Shown: positions 16,388 to 25,641 of the stretch, piece by piece
How the letters are laid out: the number at the start of each line of letters is the position of its first letter
How positions within the stretch are numbered: the stretch's first letter is position 1
From: Methylotenera_A sp046594915
GTDB taxonomy: Bacteria; Pseudomonadota; Gammaproteobacteria; Burkholderiales; Methylophilaceae
Direction of reading: 5' to 3'
Assembly: GCA_046594915.1 (NCBI GenBank)
Contig: JBKJRC010000003.1
Location: 186,001 to 250,000 of the forward strand
DNA length: 64,000 bases
The notes under the pieces: model-generated
The model's input: the letters and a program-made list of their open reading frames with translations, nothing else
What the model was told of the DNA's origin: nothing
Databases searched by the model: none
Made by a program: the position numbers and the translations under genes

Positions 16388-17841
16388 GTTTATTGCAACA
16401 TCAATTACCTTATCATCACGATAGTAGCCTCTTGTTTGAGCGCATTGAAAAAGATGATTGGGCTATTTTTTTAGATAGTGGACAAGCCGTTAACGTAGCA
16501 ACCGGCAACGCGGGGAGCCAGTATGGGCGTTATGATATTCTTGTTGCAGAGCCGTTTATCACTGTAGTAACTGAAGGTCAAAAAACTACTGTTATGCAAG
16601 ATGGTGTTAAAACCGTTTCCGAAGAAGATCCATTTTTCATTATTAAAGAATTACTGCTGCAATATCCAGCACCCAAAACTTCGCTGCCTTTCGCAGGCGG
16701 TTTGCTGGGTTATTTTGCCTATGATTTAGCGCGCAGAATTGAAAAATTGCCTACAACTGCAGCTGTAGCCACTGAAACTCCACAAATGATGCTCGGATTA
16801 TACGATTGGGCAGTGATTGTCGATCACCGTGAAAAACGCAGCATGCTGGTTTCGCATGGTCTAACAGCCGCCACAAAAGCCAATTGGCCTGTGTTATGTA
16901 AAAAGTTTGAATGTAAAAAATTTGATGACTTTAATGCGGTTAAACTTAATGTGGCTAACCCGCATGAAAAGGCCGAATCACCCTTTGAAGTAACATCGGA
17001 CATTCACTTTAACTTAACCGAACCGCAATATCAGCGCGCATTTGCCAAAATTAAGGCCTATATTTCTGCTGGCGACTGTTATCAGGTGAATTTAGCACAA
17101 CGCTTCGCGGCTGATGTGCAGGGCGATAGTTGGCAAGCCTACAAAAAATTACGCGAAATCAGCCCTGCGCCATTTATGACGTATATGAATCTGCCTTTAA
17201 ACGCAGCAGAGAACTTTCAAATATTATCCAATTCGCCAGAGCGATTTTTGCAAACGGATGGCGATCATGTGGAAACGCGCCCAATTAAAGGCACACGCCC
17301 GCGCTCGGCCGACCCAATACAGGATTTAGCCTACTCAAACGAGCTATTGACTAGCCTTAAAGACAAGGCGGAAAATGTGATGATTGTGGATTTGCTGCGC
17401 AATGATATTGGCAAAAATTGCACCATTGGCAGTGTGAAGGCAGAAAAACTGTTTCAGCTACAAAGCTTTGCCAATGTGCATCATTTGGTGAGCATTGTGA
17501 CCGGTAAATTAAAGCAAACGGCAACCGCTGTTGATTTACTGAAAGGGTGCTTTCCAGGAGGTTCAATCACAGGCGCACCCAAGTTGCGCGCCATGCAGAT
17601 TATTGAAGAATTAGAGCCACAACAACGCGGATTGTATTGCGGCGCAATCGGCTATATTGGTTTCGATGGCAAAATGGACACCAATATCGCGATTCGCACC
17701 GCGGTAATTTGTAAAAACCAACTGAGCTTTTATGCCGGTGGTGGTATAGTTGCAGATTCGGACGCATCAAAAGAATACGCCGAAACCTTAGACAAAGCGT
17801 CTAATCTTGTAATGATCATAAAGTTTTTTATGAGGCTATGA
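16384..17841 (+). CDS. pabB: Aminodeoxychorismate synthase component I
   Basis: Converts chorismate and ammonia (from PabA) to 4-amino-4-deoxychorismate, precursor of p-aminobenzoate. The 485-residue protein has the chorismate-binding fold; the motif PIKGTRPRS, with lysine where TrpE has alanine, marks PabB, and SGDCYQVNLAQRF plus GCFPGGSITGAPK are conserved active-site blocks. Its place inside the H4MPT/methylofuran cluster makes sense because p-aminobenzoate is the substrate of MptG as well as of folate synthesis. It starts in a 4-bp overlap with the MfnF-like gene. pabA and pabC are not in this window. Confidence 0.93.
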   Translation: MSLLQHQLPYHHDSSLLFERIEKDDWAIFLDSGQAVNVATGNAGSQYGRYDILVAEPFITVVTEGQKTTVMQDGVKTVSEEDPFFIIKELLLQYPAPKTSLPFAGGLLGYFAYDLARRIEKLPTTAAVATETPQMMLGLYDWAVIVDHREKRSMLVSHGLTAATKANWPVLCKKFECKKFDDFNAVKLNVANPHEKAESPFEVTSDIHFNLTEPQYQRAFAKIKAYISAGDCYQVNLAQRFAADVQGDSWQAYKKLREISPAPFMTYMNLPLNAAENFQILSNSPERFLQTDGDHVETRPIKGTRPRSADPIQDLAYSNELLTSLKDKAENVMIVDLLRNDIGKNCTIGSVKAEKLFQLQSFANVHHLVSIVTGKLKQTATAVDLLKGCFPGGSITGAPKLRAMQIIEELEPQQRGLYCGAIGYIGFDGKMDTNIAIRTAVICKNQLSFYAGGGIVADSDASKEYAETLDKASNLVMIIKFFMRL

Positions 17842-18002
17842 TTTAAGCCTCTTAACGATGAAAAATAATAAAAATCCTCAGCATTTTTAAGGGTGATAAT
17901 AACTAATAATAATGCAATAGTTTTAACTTAACCCAAGTTAACTTGTTGAGTTGAAAGGAAGTAATCAAAGCCACTATGGAAAAATTAACCAAGGGAAAAT
18001 CC

Positions 18003-18620
18003 ATGTGGGTGGTAAAAATTGGCGGTAGCTTATTAGGCTCGCCAGAGTTAAAACATTGGCTGGACGCAGTAGCCAAGTATGGCGATGGGAAAATCATTAT
18101 TGTACCTGGTGGCGGGGTATTTGCCGACGCGGTGCGAGAAGCGCAAAAATTATCTAAAATAAGCGACGCTTGCGCGCATCAATTGGCGGTTTTGGCGATG
18201 GATCAGATGGGCTTGTTATTGACCAATATGAATCCCGCTCTGGCTACGGCAAGCACGCCGATGGAAATAGATGAACGAAGCTGGCAACATCGCGGTGTCG
18301 TCTGGCTGCCTAGTAAAATGGTGCTTGCAGATGATACTATTGCGCAAAACTGGGATACGACATCCGACAGCATCGCCGCATGGTTAACCAAAAAATTAGA
18401 GGCAAAACATCTCATTTTAGTTAAATCGGAAAAACCAAATGAAAAAATACTCAACCTGAAGGCCATTACCGACCATGGTTTAGTTGATCGCGTATTTGGC
18501 GATTTTATGCTGGATAAAGCATTTTCACCCTGGATTGTTAAAAATACTGATTTTGTGCACTTTGAAGGCGGCATTGACGAGCAGAAACTGCGCAAAATCG
18601 GCTCTTTGATTCTTCACTAA
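18003..18620 (+). CDS. MfnE-like amino acid kinase family protein
   Basis: A 205-residue amino acid kinase-fold protein like the archaeal MfnE, which phosphorylates the aminomethylfuran phosphate in methanofuran synthesis. Glycine-rich VVKIGGSLLGSPEL opens it, IIIVPGGGVFADAVR follows near residue 35, and LVKSEKPN lies near residue 140. AAGGGA six bases before the ATG at 18003 decides for this start over an in-frame ATG at 17976. With MfnD- and MfnF-like genes upstream it completes most of a methylofuran module; the aldolase-like MfnB partner is elsewhere. Confidence 0.83.
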   Translation: MWVVKIGGSLLGSPELKHWLDAVAKYGDGKIIIVPGGGVFADAVREAQKLSKISDACAHQLAVLAMDQMGLLLTNMNPALATASTPMEIDERSWQHRGVVWLPSKMVLADDTIAQNWDTTSDSIAAWLTKKLEAKHLILVKSEKPNEKILNLKAITDHGLVDRVFGDFMLDKAFSPWIVKNTDFVHFEGGIDEQKLRKIGSLILH

Positions 18621-18653
18621 ACCTAGCATTACTCGACACTGGATAAAATCACA

Positions 18654-19025
18654 ATGACCGCTAAAGTTTATTCCGAACAAGAAACCACGCAAAGACTTGA
18701 AAAGGAACTGCCACACTGGATTTTGGAAAACGGATGGATACGCCGCAAGTATAAAACCAGCGGCTGGAAAGCCACGCTAATGGTAGTGAATACGGTAGGG
18801 CATTTGGCCGAAGCCGCATGGCATCACCCCGATTTAACGGTTTCTTATGCGTTTGTCATCGTTAAGTTGCAATCGCATGACGCCAAAGGTATTACCGATA
18901 AAGACTTCGAATTAGCTATTAAGATTGAACAGGTAATTGGCTGGCAGCCCGCTTTGGAGAATGGTGCATTACAAGGCACGCCCAATGACGATGCAAGATT
19001 TAAGTATATTAAGTATGACGATTAA
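18654..19025 (+). CDS. Pterin-4a-carbinolamine dehydratase family protein
   Basis: A 123-residue PCD/DCoH-type protein with the active-site block EAAWHHPDLTVSYAFVIVKL (two catalytic histidines) and the following SHDAKGITDKDFELA stretch. The classic enzyme recycles 4a-hydroxytetrahydropterin for phenylalanine hydroxylase; no such hydroxylase gene is seen here. Its place 33 bp after the MfnE-like gene at the end of the cofactor cluster suggests a function on the pterin of H4MPT, which is inference. The gene ends 5 bp from the converging RND pump gene. Confidence 0.88.
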   Translation: MTAKVYSEQETTQRLEKELPHWILENGWIRRKYKTSGWKATLMVVNTVGHLAEAAWHHPDLTVSYAFVIVKLQSHDAKGITDKDFELAIKIEQVIGWQPALENGALQGTPNDDARFKYIKYDD

Positions 19026-19030
19026 TCGTA

Positions 19031-22000
19031 TTAATAATCTTGTTTTTCAAACCGCCCAAAATGCAGCATAATCGCGGGCAAAATCAATAAATTCAATATG
19101 GTAGAAGTGACCAAGCCGCCGACAATAATGGTGGCCATTGGGCCTTCAATTTCGCGGCCTGGCTGCCCGCTGCCAGCGGCTAATGGCAACAAGCCAAGCG
19201 CGGTGACTAACGCGGTCATTAATACCGATGGCAAGCGTTCTGATGCGCCGCGAATGCAGGTTTCTAAATTCCACACACAGTTTTCGGTGTTAACCAAATG
19301 TTGAAAGTGTGACACCATCATGATGCTGTTGCGCAAGGTGATGCCAAATAAGGTGACGAAACCAACTAATGAACCGAGCGAAATCCAGCCGCCGGTAAAT
19401 AAAGCGGCCAGCACGCCGCCAATCAAGGCAAACGGAAGATTGGCGAATGTGAGTAATAAATTGCGCAGTCGTCCAAATGCGATATATAGCATTAAGAAAA
19501 TCGCTACACCCGCTAATAATGAGTGCACAATTAAGTCTTCGCGTGATTTGGCGTTAGCTTCTGCTTCTCCTGTTAACGCCACATAATTGCCGTTGCTTAA
19601 TTGAATATCGCGCTTAATGCGTTTTTTCAGCTCGTTTGTAAAGCTGGCTACATCGCGACCTTCGACATTTGCAGTGACGGTTTGAATGCGTTTAGCGCCC
19701 GCATGTAATATTTTAGAACGGCCGTTTTCCTGGCTGATAAATGCAATATCTTTTAAGTGCAGCAATTTTCCGTCAGGATTAAACAGCGGAATATTGCCAA
19801 TATCACCAATATCATCACGCGCTTCGCTTTCTAGTACCACAGTCAAGCCAACCACGCGGCTGCCTAAATACACTTGTCCAATTGGCACACTTTCATAGGC
19901 CACACGAATCGTACTTAACACATCGACTGGCTGCAGTCCCCAGCGCGACAGCGCATCTGGCCGCAAGCGAATCACTGCTTGTGGCGTACCTGGAGGCGAT
20001 TGCACTAATACTTCGCTAGCACCTTTAATGCTGGAAACTAAGCCTGCAATTTTTTGTGCATCGCGGTCTAGCGCATCTAAATCGGTGCCGTAAATATTAA
20101 TAACTGTTGAGGCGGCATAGCCTGAAATAGTTTCTTCAATACGTTCGGTTAGAAAAGTATTAATGGCAAAATTAACGCCGACAAAACCAATTTCGGCTTT
20201 GCCGTCTTTGTCGGCGTCTGCTGCATCGCCTGCTAATTCTTCGCGAATATCTGCCAAAATTCGGTTTTGTTCTTCGCCAGACAACGTGCCGATTTCAATT
20301 TCAAACTCGCTGTAATGCGTGCCAAAGGTGTCGGCACCGTTTTGTGCGCGCCCAACCCATTGCGTCACCGACTTAACCCCTTTAATGGCGCCAATTACTT
20401 TGGCCACTTGTTTGCCCAAACGCAATGATTCTGTTTCAGATGTGCCTGGCACGGCGGTCATATGCATAATAAAATGCCCTTCATGTAGGGCAGGGATAAA
20501 CTGAGTTTTAAATAAAGGCAACAAGCCCAAGCCCATGGTAATTAATAAAAAACTTAATGTCAGTATCCATTTGTATTGCTTTTCAATTTTGTAAAGTAAC
20601 TTAACGTAGCCACGTTTTATCCATTTAATCATCGGTGAATCTTCGCTGGATAAGTTGGCTTTACCTAACATAAGGTAGCAAAGGGCGGGTGTGAGCGTAA
20701 GTGCGACAATCAGTGACGCGATAATCGCCGCAATGTAGGCATAACCGAGTGGCGCGAAAAGTTTGCCTGCCACACCGCTTAAGGTGAGTAGTGGCACAAA
20801 TACCAGCGCCACGATAATGGTGGCGTAAACAACCGAGCTACGCACTTCCATTGATGCATTGTAGACTACTTGATAAACAGGCTGAGGCGTTTGCAGCAGG
20901 CGGTTTTCACGCAGGCGCCTGAAAATATTTTCAGTATCAATAATCGCATCATCCACCACTTCACCCAATGCAATCGCCAAACCGCCCAGCACCATGATAT
21001 TCAATCCGATACCAAAATAATGCATCACCACAATTGCGGTGAGTAGTGACAGTGGAATTGCGGTGGCGGAGATAAATGCAGTACGGGCATTAAACAGGAA
21101 CAAAAATAAAATGGCGATGACTAAAATTGAGCCGATTAAAATATCCGTTCGCACGCCTTCAATGGCTGTTTCTATAAAGTTTGCAGGGCGAAACAAGCCT
21201 TCATGTAACACAACGTTTTCTGCAACTAAAACAGGCTTAAGTTCGTGCAACGCGGCTTCAATGGCTTGCGTGACCGCATGCGTGTTTGCGCCCAGCTGGC
21301 CTTGCACCGATAAATAAATACCCGTTTCTTGATTAATCGCCGCCGCACTTATCGATGGCGCCGCGCCTTCGACTACGTTGCCAATATCGCCTAATTGAAT
21401 GGTGTGGCCATTTAGATGCAAAAGCGTTGCTTTGGCTAATGTTGCCGCTGTAGTCGCTTGGCCTTCTACATTGACGATAATGCGCTGATTGCTGTTTTGA
21501 ATATAACCTGCACCACTGACGCCAGTGGCTTTTTGCGTGGCGGTTAATACATCATTAATATTGATTTTATAGCGCACCAATTTAGCGGGATCAATTTGCA
21601 CCTGAAACTGCCGCACTTCACCGCCAAATACGTTGACATCCGCCACGCCTGGAATCGCCAATAAATGGGGCGTGATGGTCCAGTCAACAATGGTGCGCAA
21701 TTCCATCAAGCTACGCTTTTTAGATGTGACGCCAAAACCTAAAACAGTGCTGGCAGAAGAAGTCAGAGGCGTAATATTGGGTATGATTCCTTTGGGAATC
21801 TGGTTGGTTAATGTGCTTAATCGCTCGGCAACCACTTGGCGATTCCTGTAAATATCCGCGCTTTCGTCAAAAAAAATGTTCACAATCGATAAGCCAGGAA
21901 TGGATTGTGAGCGCATATCTGTCACGCCCACGGTGCCTGCGATGCTGGTTTCTATCGGTTGAGTCACCAGTGTTTCAACCAGCTCTGCCGATAAGCCAGG

Positions 22001-22195
22001 CGATTCGGTTTGAATCACGATTTGTGATGGCGAAAACTCAGGGAATACGTCTAAATTTGCCCGCGACAAGCTATATATGCCATAAAAAACCATTAAAGCG
22101 GCTAGCGCAACGATGACGCCACTGAAGCGGATGGAAAAACGAACGATTGCCGACATCATGCTAGCGCACCCACAACCCTTGTGCAACCCACACAT
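19031..22195 (-). CDS. CzcA/CusA-type heavy-metal RND efflux pump
   Basis: The inner-membrane proton-driven pump of a tripartite efflux system, 1054 residues, normal for the heavy-metal RND family. TM1 follows an amphipathic SAIVRFSIRFSGVIVAL start; GVTDMRSQSIPGLSIVNIFF is the porter-domain signature; the TM4 relay acid sits in GEVVDDAIIDTENIFRRL; a second bundle ends in GSGQPGREIEGPMATIIVGG. An alternative start at 22159 would remove 12 residues (MCGLHKGCGCAS) that are unusual for the family but cysteine-rich. It is last in the order outer-membrane factor, adaptor, pump. The metal cannot be read from the sequence. Confidence 0.92.
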   Translation of the reverse strand: MCGLHKGCGCASMMSAIVRFSIRFSGVIVALAALMVFYGIYSLSRANLDVFPEFSPSQIVIQTESPGLSAELVETLVTQPIETSIAGTVGVTDMRSQSIPGLSIVNIFFDESADIYRNRQVVAERLSTLTNQIPKGIIPNITPLTSSASTVLGFGVTSKKRSLMELRTIVDWTITPHLLAIPGVADVNVFGGEVRQFQVQIDPAKLVRYKININDVLTATQKATGVSGAGYIQNSNQRIIVNVEGQATTAATLAKATLLHLNGHTIQLGDIGNVVEGAAPSISAAAINQETGIYLSVQGQLGANTHAVTQAIEAALHELKPVLVAENVVLHEGLFRPANFIETAIEGVRTDILIGSILVIAILFLFLFNARTAFISATAIPLSLLTAIVVMHYFGIGLNIMVLGGLAIALGEVVDDAIIDTENIFRRLRENRLLQTPQPVYQVVYNASMEVRSSVVYATIIVALVFVPLLTLSGVAGKLFAPLGYAYIAAIIASLIVALTLTPALCYLMLGKANLSSEDSPMIKWIKRGYVKLLYKIEKQYKWILTLSFLLITMGLGLLPLFKTQFIPALHEGHFIMHMTAVPGTSETESLRLGKQVAKVIGAIKGVKSVTQWVGRAQNGADTFGTHYSEFEIEIGTLSGEEQNRILADIREELAGDAADADKDGKAEIGFVGVNFAINTFLTERIEETISGYAASTVINIYGTDLDALDRDAQKIAGLVSSIKGASEVLVQSPPGTPQAVIRLRPDALSRWGLQPVDVLSTIRVAYESVPIGQVYLGSRVVGLTVVLESEARDDIGDIGNIPLFNPDGKLLHLKDIAFISQENGRSKILHAGAKRIQTVTANVEGRDVASFTNELKKRIKRDIQLSNGNYVALTGEAEANAKSREDLIVHSLLAGVAIFLMLYIAFGRLRNLLLTFANLPFALIGGVLAALFTGGWISLGSLVGFVTLFGITLRNSIMMVSHFQHLVNTENCVWNLETCIRGASERLPSVLMTALVTALGLLPLAAGSGQPGREIEGPMATIIVGGLVTSTILNLLILPAIMLHFGRFEKQDY

Positions 22196-22214
22196 AAGTC
22201 ACCCACATGATGAA

Positions 22215-23294
22215 TTAATCCTCATTCTCGTTTTTAATCAGATACTTAAATTCTTCTGACAATAATAATTGCGCGCCACTGACAACCACCTCACTATCCG
22301 CGTCTACTCCTTGATTAAACCAGCCGGCCTCAATTTCGGTGTCGGTAGAAACGGGTTTACGGACAAACTGGTTAACCAGTTTGTCATGACTACTTTTTTT
22401 AAAGTAAGCCCACGATTTGCCCGCGTACCAAACTACTGCGCTGCTGGGAATAATCACGCCATTACTGGCATCGCTTGCCGCTGATTCAACCTCTACGTTG
22501 ACACGCATGCCGATACGTAACAAGTTGGCAGGCGCGCTGTAAAAAAACGTATTACCCAAGCCATTGGTATCACTGCTGGTGGCGGCTGACACATACACCG
22601 CTTTAATGGGCTGCGAAACATCGGTTAATGGCGTGATAGCAACCGTCGAATTTTTAGGCGGTGCAGGCGTATTAAGTGGCAAGTTAACCTGCACCAACAC
22701 ATTGTTTTTGTTTAATAGATTAGCCAAGTGTGGCGCTAGCTGGTCACTTAATGCTATTTTTGCCAGTTCTTTGCCCCATTGCAATTGCAAGCTGGTTTGC
22801 AGGTTTTTAAGCTGCAATTCTGCCGCAGTTATATTGGCTTTGTCTGCATTCACAGCGGTTAGCGATTCTTGCAGCGCTAAATCCGATACATTTTTATCGT
22901 CGGCATTAAGTATTTTAAGCCGTTGATATTGCTGACTATTGTGCAAGCTGCCTGCGTGTGCCAATTGAATATTCGATTGCAGGGTTAAAAACTGCGCTTT
23001 GGCTGCAATTAAGCCATCAATGGCAACCACAGTGCCAAAACTTTTAATTTCACCAGAAAAAGACGTACTGGCAATTTTAGCGGTTTGAATGCCGCTGTTT
23101 TGTTGTGTAGCCAAAGGCAGTGTCACCGTGTTAATGCCATCTACTTCGTTAACGCGGTTTGGGCTTTCAATTTCTTCTGTCTGCTCTGCTTGATAGGCTT
23201 CGTATTCATCTTTGCCGTAAAAAATCAACACCCAAAACAGCGTCACAATAATTAAGGCTTGCAAGCCAAGAATAAGGCTAATTTTTTTATTCAT
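22215..23294 (-). CDS. RND efflux periplasmic adaptor (membrane fusion protein)
   Basis: A 359-residue HlyD/CusB-type adaptor bridging the pump and the outer-membrane factor. An N-terminal membrane anchor (LGLQALIIVTLFWVLIFYG) is followed by acidic linker EQTEEIESP, a helical hairpin region (residues about 120-170) and the beta-barrel with PANLLRIGMRVNVEVE and GVIIPSSAVVWYAGKSWA. No metal-binding N-terminal domain with histidine or methionine clusters is seen. Its start codon belongs to the last copy of a 16-bp tandem repeat. It ends 19 bp before the pump gene. Confidence 0.88.
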   Translation of the reverse strand: MNKKISLILGLQALIIVTLFWVLIFYGKDEYEAYQAEQTEEIESPNRVNEVDGINTVTLPLATQQNSGIQTAKIASTSFSGEIKSFGTVVAIDGLIAAKAQFLTLQSNIQLAHAGSLHNSQQYQRLKILNADDKNVSDLALQESLTAVNADKANITAAELQLKNLQTSLQLQWGKELAKIALSDQLAPHLANLLNKNNVLVQVNLPLNTPAPPKNSTVAITPLTDVSQPIKAVYVSAATSSDTNGLGNTFFYSAPANLLRIGMRVNVEVESAASDASNGVIIPSSAVVWYAGKSWAYFKKSSHDKLVNQFVRKPVSTDTEIEAGWFNQGVDADSEVVVSGAQLLLSEEFKYLIKNENED

Positions 23295-23369
23295 GGTTAA
23301 ATTTATTCATGATTTAATTTATACATAGTTTAATTTATTCATAGTTTAATTTATTCATGGTTTAATCCT
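23290..23369 (-). repeat. Five tandem copies of a 16-bp unit over the adaptor gene start
   Basis: Units begin at 23290, 23306, 23322, 23338 and 23354 and vary slightly around TTCATGGTTTAATTTA (plus strand). On the minus strand each unit carries an ATG, so the start region of the adaptor gene is copied four extra times, and each extra ATG opens a seven-codon reading frame ending in TAA. The first copy also holds the last codons and the stop of the upstream outer-membrane factor gene. Confidence 0.9.
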
Positions 23370-24811
23370 GCGGTTTGATTCAATTCTACAGGCTTTGAAT
23401 TGTCAAATTTTGTCTGGTCCAATAATGGTCGTTGCATCAAATCCTCAATGGCAATTGCTGCTCGTAAAGCATTAAATTTTAAGCGGATTAACTGTTGCTG
23501 CGTGAGCAATTGTTGCAGCGCATTTTGGGTCACTGTCAAACGGTCAATTAAACCTGCATCTAATTGTTTTTGCAGCGCTTGTTGTTGCCTAGTTTGCAAT
23601 GCCAGTTGCAACTCTGTTTGATGAATCTGTTGCAGCGCCGATTGATAGCTTGCATAAGCTAAATTTAAATTAGCAATAATGCTGGTTTGCAATGCCTCAA
23701 ACTGCGCACCTTCTATCTCGCGCAGATTAGTTGCTTCGGCGATCAATGTCTGATTTTTATTTAATAGATTCAGTAAACTGGAAAAGCCAAGCGACCAGAT
23801 GCGGTCGCCAAATTCAAAAATATAGCCCGGTGTCAGTGCAATATCCGGTGTTTGCTTGGCGACTTCTAATTTGATTCTGGCTTCTGCTGCGGCGTATTTA
23901 GCTAAACTGCGCCGAATATCCAAGCGGTTAAGCAAAGCATGTTGCTGCAAGTTTTTTAACTGTTCTGAGGTGTTAAGTAAACTGGCTTCTTGATTTAAAA
24001 CCGTGTCGATTTGTATTGGCTTAATGGAAATGGCATTTAATTGCGCAAGACTTAATCCAATATCTGCCGCCAAAGCTGCGCGAATCTCAAGGCGTTGTGT
24101 ACTTAAAGTATTCGCCGCAATTTCTGTTTTCTGGCGAAACAATTTTGCGTCACTTAATATCGAACTCGCCAACAAACCTAATTCAAGCCGCTTTTCAAGC
24201 ATATTGATCATGCTGTCATGTGTGTTTAACTCAATACTTAGCGCTTGTTGAGCGGCACTATTTTCATAATAAGCCATTAAATCTTTTGCAATCTGGCTGC
24301 GCAATTGCCAGCCAGTTTCGGCCACTGTCATTTGCGCGGCGTCACGCAGTTGCGTTGCTTCTTCAACCTGAATCCCACGTTTATTGTTGGTGGCAATCGG
24401 AATTGACACGTCCAGCCCATACGACCAAGGACTAATATCACCGTTAGCGCGATCGCTACGTGCAAGGGATGCGTTAATACTGGGATTTTGCTTTAAATTA
24501 GCTGTTTTGATTGCGGTATTGGCTAGCGCCAATTGCGCTTTGGCAACATCTAGTTTTGGATTGAAAAATAGCGCGGCATGCGTTAATTCATTCAAGCCCC
24601 AGGTCTGAATCGGCAAATCTGGCTGAGTGTAACCTTGTTTAAATAGATAATCTTTGAATGCAGGGTTAGATAAATTTTTGCTTAAAATTTTAGAGCTAAC
24701 TGCTTGTGCATCTAGCGGCTTGGCTACATATTTTTCTTTGGCGCAACTGCTAGTTAAGCCGCAAAAAATAAGCAGCGTGCTGATAAGCTGAATTTTCTGC
24801 AGGATTTTCAT
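23351..24811 (-). CDS. TolC-family outer-membrane efflux lipoprotein
   Basis: The 486-residue outer-membrane factor of the tripartite pump. A lipoprotein signal ends in the lipobox LTSSCAKE (cysteine near residue 23). Two long helical repeats rich in Ala, Leu and Gln fill the rest (for example FNPKLDVAKAQLALANTAIK and the C-terminal QQALQKQLDAGLIDRLT), as in CusC/CzcC. It is the first gene of the three-gene set on the minus strand. A small ORF at 24902-25150 lies upstream in the same direction. Expression control is not visible; no metal-regulator gene is adjacent. Confidence 0.88.
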   Translation of the reverse strand: MKILQKIQLISTLLIFCGLTSSCAKEKYVAKPLDAQAVSSKILSKNLSNPAFKDYLFKQGYTQPDLPIQTWGLNELTHAALFFNPKLDVAKAQLALANTAIKTANLKQNPSINASLARSDRANGDISPWSYGLDVSIPIATNNKRGIQVEEATQLRDAAQMTVAETGWQLRSQIAKDLMAYYENSAAQQALSIELNTHDSMINMLEKRLELGLLASSILSDAKLFRQKTEIAANTLSTQRLEIRAALAADIGLSLAQLNAISIKPIQIDTVLNQEASLLNTSEQLKNLQQHALLNRLDIRRSLAKYAAAEARIKLEVAKQTPDIALTPGYIFEFGDRIWSLGFSSLLNLLNKNQTLIAEATNLREIEGAQFEALQTSIIANLNLAYASYQSALQQIHQTELQLALQTRQQQALQKQLDAGLIDRLTVTQNALQQLLTQQQLIRLKFNALRAAIAIEDLMQRPLLDQTKFDNSKPVELNQTAGLNHE

Positions 24812-24901
24812 AGCTAAAGCAGCTTAAAACAAAAGTGAGATGACCGAACGCACGGTTAAAAATAATCGGTTAATAAAAGCATTAACGCCAATGGCTAAAT
24901 G

Positions 24902-25150
24902 TTATGCATCAATGGTTGCGTGTACAGAAGCCAGCGCGTCTTGTAAGGTTTCTTCGGATAATTTATTAATAGTGGTTGCCAATAAATCTGCCGCCTCAAC
25001 CGTGCGAATTGGCAAATCATGTGTATTAAGCTCAGCGATTAAACCGGTGGCTGCACCTGCAATAATCAACAGTATTTCGCGCTCTTTCATCAGTAATTCC
25101 AGTTCGGCGCGCAACATATTGTTTTCAGCGGTGTATGACGAGTTTTGCAT
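24902..25150 (-). CDS. Small hypothetical protein upstream of the efflux genes
   Basis: An 82-residue protein I do not recognise. It has an amphipathic start (ENNMLRAELELLMKERE, likely helical or coiled coil), a short hydrophobic segment IIAGAATGLIAEL and a C-terminal helical part. There is no signal peptide, cysteine or histidine cluster. Amino-acid composition looks genuinely coding. It is 90 bp upstream of the outer-membrane factor gene on the same strand, so it could be the first gene of the efflux operon. The ribosome site is weak (AAGAAAG). Confidence 0.55.
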   Translation of the reverse strand: MQNSSYTAENNMLRAELELLMKEREILLIIAGAATGLIAELNTHDLPIRTVEAADLLATTINKLSEETLQDALASVHATIDA

Positions 25151-25349
25151 AAAATCTAACTTTCTTGTGAATTAGCTAGCATCTTGCAATCTGTCATGTG
25201 TGCTTGTCAACCAACTTATGCGCCTTGGCGTAATATTTGCCTAATATTTATTAGTGAAGCATGACTTTCTCTTATCAAACTGGTTTAAATTAAGATACAA
25301 TATGCATCTTGTTGTTTTGGCCTAGCTTGAATAACATATCGGAACACCT

Positions 25350-25434
25350 GCGAGAGTGGCGGAATTGGTAGACGCACTGGATTTAGGTTCCAGCGCCGTA
25401 AGGCGTAAGAGTTCGAGTCTCTTCTTTCGCACCA
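25350..25434 (+). tRNA. tRNA-Leu (anticodon UAG)
   Basis: Acceptor arm GCGAGAG pairs with CTTTCGC (one G-T pair), and the CCA end is encoded. The anticodon loop TTTAGGT presents TAG. A long variable arm (CGCCGTAAGGCG) is present, as class II tRNAs require, and the T loop is GTTCGAGTC. It is followed by a 207-bp spacer without visible features and then an orphan ORF. Confidence 0.97.
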
Positions 25435-25641
25435 ACATAATTAGTAAGTTTCAATTAGGCTGAGAATTGTTTATTTTCAAGCACTATCAAAATAGTTTTT
25501 AATGAGTTATAACTAGATTTAAGCTTGCTCATAATAGTAGTTATTAAGAGTAGTGTCTTATTACGCTTACAGGTTGATATTGTTAGCAATAAGTACTAGG
25601 CGTAACATGTTGTGTAATAAACAAAAATTGGAAATTTACGC

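Noticed and set aside
17832..17851. Terminator at the end of pabB (GAGGCT / AGCCTC)
   Set aside because: Only six base pairs, overlaps the stop codon and is followed by two T residues; termination is doubtful.
23290..23369. CRISPR array
   Set aside because: Units are 16 bp, directly abutting and without spacers; no cas genes are present.
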